From Melioribacteraceae bacterium (GTDB taxonomy: Bacteria; Bacteroidota; Ignavibacteria; Ignavibacteriales; Melioribacteraceae), in NCBI GenBank assembly GCA_023230485.1, contig JALNXG010000069.1, forward strand, positions 1 through 19,339: DNA of 19,339 bases. Reading direction: 5' to 3'. Positions 15,649 to 19,339 of the stretch are shown here, piece after piece. Below the pieces are notes generated by a model. The model did not search any database, had not been told where the DNA came from, and saw only the letters and a program-made list of their open reading frames with translations. The translations under genes were made by a program, and so were the position numbers. Position 1 is the stretch's first letter; every line of letters begins with the position of its first letter.

Positions 15649-16717
15649 TAATAACAAATGTTTGATCGTCATTTTGGATTGCAGTACCTCTAAAATTAAT
15701 AAGCATATTCTGCATTATCAATTTTATTTCTTCAGGATTTTTATGAGCATTTCGTTTGAGTATATCTTTTATTCTTTTTTCACCAAACATCTGTCGATGA
15801 ATATTCATTGCTTCATTAATTCCATCAGTATAGAGGAATAAGAAATCATCTTCATCTAATTCTACATCTACAACCTCAAGAGTTTTTTCAAAAATGCCTT
15901 TGTCATTAAATCCAATTGCTATACCAGTTGAAGCAATCTCAGTAATTTCGTTAGTCGATTTTTTATAAAGCATAGCTTGATTATGTCCGGCTCGGAGAAG
16001 TTTGATTTTCCCTTCCTCACTAATTCTAGCAGTAAGTAAAGTGAGGAAATATTCTCTCTTAAGATTCTTCTCGAAATATTTTTTAAATGCTACAATAAGT
16101 TCTTTTGTATCAGAGATGGTTTCGGTAAGGAGATGGATGATCGTTTGCACCTTAACCATATAAAGAGCAGCACCCATTCCTTTGCCGGAAATATCACCGA
16201 CAAAGATAAAATTATTCTTTTTGCTGTCTTCCACTATATCAAAATAATCTCCGCCAACTTCTCTTGCAGGTTCGTATAAAGCGGCAATTTCATATTTGCC
16301 AATACGATTTACGATTTTGGGTATTAACTCAAATTGGATTTTTCGTGCCACATCTAGTTCTCCCTTTGCCGAGAGTTTATCCGCTAATTCAAATGCAAGC
16401 AATAAATTAAGCATTATAAATGCAAAGAGAGCATATCCTAAATTTTCTGTATTTGTATATCCAAAAAGAAAAAAGATTATTGATACAAGATATACAATTC
16501 TTCTTGCAGGTGTGAGTTTCATTAAAAAAGCATTAAAAAGGGAGCGGACAAATATGAGAGAGCGAATAAACTTACTTCTTGATTGGTCAGGTTTAGGAAT
16601 ATCATGGGAGAAAAATTCATAGACCTCACCCGCCTCTTTTTTTATCAGCTTTTCAATCTCCTGATAATTAAGATCACTTGTGTATAAATCAAATATTCTC
16701 CGAATTGGATTTCCCAA
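15623..16717 (-). CDS. RsbU/SpoIIE-type PP2C serine phosphatase, membrane-anchored
   Basis: The 364-aa protein has an N-terminal cytoplasmic stretch (1-70), a membrane hairpin (about 73-88 and 94-112), a short linker helix (ELDVARKIQFELIPK, 120-134) and a SpoIIE-type PP2C domain. Metal-binding acidic positions are visible in GGDYFD (155-160), VGDISGKGMGAALYM (173-187), YTDGINEA (296-303) and the terminal NDDQTFV (349-355). Such phosphatases dephosphorylate a STAS anti-anti-sigma protein and so release a target held by an RsbW-type kinase. The start is TTG with GGGA upstream; a nearby ATG at 16728 is out of frame. No sensor domain such as PAS or GAF is evident, so the input could come through the N-terminal 70 residues or the membrane. 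It converges on the Sel1 gene with a 26-nt overlap. Confidence 0.9.
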   Translation of the reverse strand: MGNPIRRIFDLYTSDLNYQEIEKLIKKEAGEVYEFFSHDIPKPDQSRSKFIRSLIFVRSLFNAFLMKLTPARRIVYLVSIIFFLFGYTNTENLGYALFAFIMLNLLLAFELADKLSAKGELDVARKIQFELIPKIVNRIGKYEIAALYEPAREVGGDYFDIVEDSKKNNFIFVGDISGKGMGAALYMVKVQTIIHLLTETISDTKELIVAFKKYFEKNLKREYFLTLLTARISEEGKIKLLRAGHNQAMLYKKSTNEITEIASTGIAIGFNDKGIFEKTLEVVDVELDEDDFLFLYTDGINEAMNIHRQMFGEKRIKDILKRNAHKNPEEIKLIMQNMLINFRGTAIQNDDQTFVIIKASGQSV

Positions 16718-17039
16718 AATTTTCCCATAATTTATCTATTAGACGTTAAATATAGGTAAAAGTTTGAAATTGTTTTGTTTCAGAGGTAAATTATCTCAAA
16801 AAAGCAGGCACATGACAGATTTTACTGAAATCGACTTCACATCTCATTTATGGTAATCCGGAATAAAAAATTCCTATTTACGAGAAGATGTCTTTTTATT
16901 TATTTCGCTTTTTATTGGATTTCATTTCATGGTTTCTTAAATTTAGTTTATAAAAGAATATTTATGAGTGATTTATCCTATTATAAAGTTGGCTTGGTAT
17001 TTGACCTTTTTTTCTCCTAAAAAATAAGTATTATTATAT
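16718..17039. other. Gene-free gap between the phosphatase and ccmC
   Basis: This 322-bp AT-rich stretch separates the divergent phosphatase and ccmC genes and must hold both promoters. I see no convincing gene, RNA or terminator. It contains a small palindrome (GGAAT, five A, ATTCC at 16860-16874) without a T-run, and an 18-codon open frame at 16964-17020 without support. TTGACC at 17001-17006 could be a -35 for ccmC, but no good -10 stands at the proper distance. No ccmB remnant is visible upstream of ccmC. Confidence 0.5.
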
Positions 17040-17738
17040 ATGATCTGGAAAATAGTATTATTCGTTTTAATGACCTTTGTAATCATTGCAGGGATAGCAT
17101 TTCCAATAGTCTCCCAGCCATCTGCATGGTATCAATTTCCATTAATACCGGGACTTGAAGAGAAAGCTAAGATAATTTTCTTTCATGTTCCAACTGCATG
17201 GTTATCGGTAATAGCATTTTTAATGGCAATGGTTTATGGTATAAAGTATTTACGCCATCAGGATTTAGATGATGATGCAAAATCAAATGCCGCTCTTCAA
17301 CTTGGAATGGTATTCTGCGTTCTTGCCACTGTAACAGGTTCTATATGGGCTAAATTTACTTGGGGTGCTTTTTGGCATTGGGACCCTCGTGAGACTAGCA
17401 TATTTATTCTGCTATTGATATATGGTTCTCTATTTGCTCTTAGAACTGCAGTTGAAAATGAAGATAAACGTGCGCGTCTATCAGCTGTTTATTCGATTAT
17501 CGCATTTTTAACAGTACCTTTTTTTATCTTTATAATGCCGAGAATAATGACGGGACTTCATCCCGGCTCTGCTAATGACGATACTTCCGGTCCTGTAGTT
17601 GATTTTAAAATGAATCGAAATATGCAGTTTGTTTTTTATCTCTCATTGATCGCTTTTACTATTCTTTATTATTGGATGTGGAGCGTACGTTATAAAATAC
17701 TTATTATTAAAGATACTTTAACAAAAAAATTATTATAG
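17040..17738 (+). CDS. ccmC: Haem-handling cytochrome c maturation protein CcmC
   Basis: A six-helix inner-membrane protein of 232 aa in the haem-handling family. CcmC with CcmD presents haem to CcmE in System I cytochrome c maturation. The tryptophan-rich WWD-type motif WGAFWHWDPRETS is at 108-120, flanked by two His that fit the usual axial haem ligands: His49 in FFHVPTAW and His174 in TGLHPGS. The N-terminal helix, the KIIFFHVPTAWLS stretch and the length agree with CcmC rather than with CcsA/ResC. The ATG has only a weak upstream purine signal. The next gene, ccmD-like, starts 9 nt after the stop, and its ribosome binding site overlaps the ccmC stop codon. No ccmA or ccmB lies immediately upstream. 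Confidence 0.93.
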   Translation: MIWKIVLFVLMTFVIIAGIAFPIVSQPSAWYQFPLIPGLEEKAKIIFFHVPTAWLSVIAFLMAMVYGIKYLRHQDLDDDAKSNAALQLGMVFCVLATVTGSIWAKFTWGAFWHWDPRETSIFILLLIYGSLFALRTAVENEDKRARLSAVYSIIAFLTVPFFIFIMPRIMTGLHPGSANDDTSGPVVDFKMNRNMQFVFYLSLIAFTILYYWMWSVRYKILIIKDTLTKKLL

Positions 17739-17741
17739 GAG
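17737..17741 (+). promoter_or_regulatory. Ribosome binding site of the ccmD-like gene
   Basis: AGGAG, overlapping the ccmC stop, stands 6 nt before the TTG at 17748. It is the main support for translation of this small gene. Confidence 0.65.
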
Positions 17742-17747
17742 TATAAT

Positions 17748-17909
17748 TTGGAAGGCGGATTTTTAGGGTTTTTAGAATCAAATGCAATTTTTGTTGTGCT
17801 TTTTATTGTACTTGCTATTTGGTTTGGTATTTTTCTTTTTATGCTTAATACCGATAAAAAATTAAATGAAATAATGAATGAATTGAAAGGAAAAAGTAAT
17901 GAAAAATAA
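17748..17909 (+). CDS. ccmD: Small CcmD-like membrane protein
   Basis: A 53-aa open frame fills the gap between ccmC and ccmE. It starts at TTG, has AGGAG 6 nt upstream, and overlaps the ccmE start by 11 nt. The chain has one strongly hydrophobic segment (about 13-33, with VVLFIVLAIWFGIFLFML) followed by a charged tail NTDKKLNEIMNELKGK (34-49). This matches the CcmD plan: one transmembrane helix, then a basic/acidic amphipathic cytoplasmic tail. CcmD stabilises the CcmC-CcmE complex and is usually unrecognisable except by size, topology and position, all of which fit here. A TTG start and a small size make it easy to miss in automatic annotation. Confidence 0.8.
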   Translation: MEGGFLGFLESNAIFVVLFIVLAIWFGIFLFMLNTDKKLNEIMNELKGKSNEK

Positions 17910-18288
17910 ATATCTCTTCGGTGGTGGAATAATTGTCGTGTTCCTCGGCATCATGATATTCTTATTCACACAGACAAATGTTCAGTATGAAAATAATTTT
18001 TCAAAAATAATAAATTCTGATAAAACTGTTAAAGCAACAGGCAGTTGGATTAAAACAAAAAATTATCAAATCGATAAAGAGAACAACCGATTCGTTTTCT
18101 TTATGAAAGATAATCTTGGCAAAGAGATGAAGGTAATTTGTAAAGGTACAGTTCCTAATAATTTTGAATCATCTACAAGTGTAGTTGTAACGGGAAAGTA
18201 TCATCAAGGTTCATTTTACGCTACCGATATCTTAACAAAATGTCCATCAAAATATGAGGAAGCTCCGGTACAGAACGCCGGCTCTTAA
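17899..18288 (+). CDS. ccmE: Periplasmic haem chaperone CcmE, CxxxY variant
   Basis: The 129-aa protein has an N-terminal membrane anchor (about 5-24) and an OB-fold periplasmic domain: VKATGSWIKT (44-53), RFVFFMKDNLGKEMKVICKGTVP (first half 64-80), VVVTGKYHQGSFYATDILTKCP (about 95-116). It carries haem from CcmC to the CcmF ligation site. The canonical HxxxY motif, whose His binds haem covalently, is replaced by CPSKY with Cys115 and Tyr119. This C-x-x-x-Y form is known from archaea and some anaerobic bacteria (System I*), where the Cys is the haem attachment residue and CcmH is often missing. The ATG lies inside the end of the ccmD-like gene; AAAGG at 17886-17890 can serve as ribosome binding site. 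Confidence 0.93.
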   Translation: MKNKYLFGGGIIVVFLGIMIFLFTQTNVQYENNFSKIINSDKTVKATGSWIKTKNYQIDKENNRFVFFMKDNLGKEMKVICKGTVPNNFESSTSVVVTGKYHQGSFYATDILTKCPSKYEEAPVQNAGS

Positions 18289-18307
18289 TCTTTTATCAGG
18301 AGAAATT

Positions 18308-19339
18308 ATGATTGGTAATATCTTATTAACAGTGGGCTTGCTCACTGCTCTTTTTACAACTATGATGTATTTTTTTACGCTCCGCGGATATCAAAATACA
18401 TTAACCACTGCACGCATAGGATTTCACATAACTGCAATTTCAGTTATATCTGCTAGTGCACTTCTGCTTCATGCAATCTTGACACATCAGTATCAATATA
18501 AATATATCTATAATTATAGCGGCTCGGATCTTTCGTTAGGATTACTTATGTCCACCTTCTATGCAGGTCAAGAGGGTAGTTTCATGCTCTGGACTTTATT
18601 CACTGTGATTGTAGGATTGTTTTTGCTTGATTATACATCAAAGCGTGGGGACTTAGAAACCAGAGTAATGATGATCTTTAGTCTTGTAATAGCATTTTTG
18701 CTGGTGATGGTAAATCCACTTCTTAAATCACCATTTAATTATATCTGGTCAACACCGGATTTTCTTGAAGTAACAAAATTAAATGCGCAACTCTTAAGTC
18801 TTCCGGCACTTCAAAGTTTTGTTTTTTCTGATCCAAATTCAGGTAAACAGTTTTTCCAAATGGCTCAAGATTCACATGCAGTTCTTGTTGCTAATGGAAT
18901 ATCAGTTAATGATTTTATTTTGCAGGGGAAAGGGCTTAATCCACTCTTACAAAATTTCTGGATGCAGATACATCCTCCGATTTTATTTGTCGGATTTGCA
19001 ATGTCGGCAGTTCCATTCTCATTTGCTTTCGCCGCATTAATTAAAAATGAATATCAGGATTGGGTAAAACAATCATTACCATGGGTATTAGCAGGTTCAA
19101 TGGTACTTGGTACAGCGATTATGCTCGGAGGTTATTGGGCTTATGGAATTCTTGGATGGGGCGGATATTGGGGCTGGGACCCGGTAGAGAATTCTTCATT
19201 AGTCCCTTGGATTATTGCTGTTGCATCTATTCATACTTTACTCGTACAAAAGAAATCACAAGACAATGGTCAGGGAAGTAGATTTGTAAAAACAAATCTT
19301 ATCCTTAGTATTCTTACATTTTTATTGGTGTTATATAGC
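18308..19339 (+). CDS. ccmF: Cytochrome c haem lyase subunit CcmF (C-terminus beyond the window)
   Basis: An open frame of 344 codons runs off the window end. Its product is a polytopic membrane protein of the haem-handling family that receives haem from CcmE and attaches it to apocytochrome c. Visible signatures are FYAGQEGSFMLWTLF (84-98), NPLLQNFWMQIHPPILFVGFA (starting 211; His222 is a conserved family His) and the WWD motif within GWGGYWGWDPVENSSLVPW (283-301). Between the third or fourth helix and the NPLLQ motif, about residues 143-208, the loop is clearly longer than in proteobacterial CcmF, by roughly 50 residues. A good ribosome binding site, AGGAGA (18298-18303), precedes the ATG, 19 nt after the ccmE stop. 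The full protein should be about twice this length. Confidence 0.93.
   Translation, partial: MIGNILLTVGLLTALFTTMMYFFTLRGYQNTLTTARIGFHITAISVISASALLLHAILTHQYQYKYIYNYSGSDLSLGLLMSTFYAGQEGSFMLWTLFTVIVGLFLLDYTSKRGDLETRVMMIFSLVIAFLLVMVNPLLKSPFNYIWSTPDFLEVTKLNAQLLSLPALQSFVFSDPNSGKQFFQMAQDSHAVLVANGISVNDFILQGKGLNPLLQNFWMQIHPPILFVGFAMSAVPFSFAFAALIKNEYQDWVKQSLPWVLAGSMVLGTAIMLGGYWAYGILGWGGYWGWDPVENSSLVPWIIAVASIHTLLVQKKSQDNGQGSRFVKTNLILSILTFLLVLYS

Noticed and set aside
16296..16622. 108-codon plus-strand open frame inside the phosphatase gene
   Set aside because: It lies fully within the PP2C gene on the other strand and has no recognisable domain.
16860..16874. Small palindrome as a terminator for an upstream gene
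   Set aside because: The stem is 5 bp and AT-rich without a T-tract, and no gene points into it from the left.
16964..17020. 18-codon open frame upstream of ccmC as a leader peptide
   Set aside because: It has no codon runs suggestive of attenuation, no paired alternative hairpins, and only a weak upstream site.
18819..19281. Two short plus-strand frames within the last kilobase
   Set aside because: They are out-of-frame shadows of ccmF, which is open through the whole region with clear family motifs.

Overview
The window is AT-rich, gene-dense bacterial chromosome with 18 protein genes. The last one, ccmF, is cut by the window end. I see no tRNA, rRNA, CRISPR array, transposase or phage gene. 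The gene set suggests the Bacteroidota/Chlorobi/Ignavibacteria group. The pointers are a DUF4837 lipoprotein, a long SecA with an enlarged pre-protein cross-linking region, and a PorW/SprE-like TPR lipoprotein. GlnE beside P-II, the Rsb-type partner-switching proteins and the low GC fit Ignavibacteria better than typical Bacteroidia or Chlorobia. That placement is inference from gene content, not a database match.

Region 1 (1-4577): a CTP-dependent polyprenol/diacylglycerol-kinase-like membrane protein and a DUF4837 lipoprotein read rightward. They meet glnE, a two-domain glutamine synthetase adenylyltransferase/adenylyl-removing enzyme, tail to tail with a 21-nt overlap. Region 2 (4767-11473): a tight rightward cluster of secA, a P-II nitrogen sensor, a large TPR lipoprotein and an AlbA_2/winged-helix protein. 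It is divergent from glnE, so the nitrogen regulators GlnE and P-II flank secA.

Region 3 (11468-13236): leftward msrA (predicted lipoprotein), then a 212-bp intergenic array of about eleven degenerate ~20-bp units, then a Gdx/SugE-type SMR guanidinium exporter and a SpoU/TrmH RNA methyltransferase. Region 4 (13339-16717): a small DUF2892 membrane protein with a terminator, an RsbW-like ATPase/kinase, a Sel1-repeat exported protein and, convergently, an RsbU-like PP2C phosphatase. The kinase and phosphatase look like two arms of a partner-switching circuit; no STAS-domain partner is in the window.

Region 5 (17040-19339): cytochrome c maturation genes ccmC, a small ccmD-like gene, ccmE and ccmF. 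CcmE carries Cys in a CxxxY motif in place of the usual haem-binding His (HxxxY), the hallmark of the variant System I*.

The observations most worth a second look are the degenerate tandem array, the CxxxY CcmE with an enlarged CcmF loop, the secA/P-II/TPR-lipoprotein cluster, and the split partner-switching pair. I found no clear evidence of a wholly new defence or mobile system. Most of the window is housekeeping.
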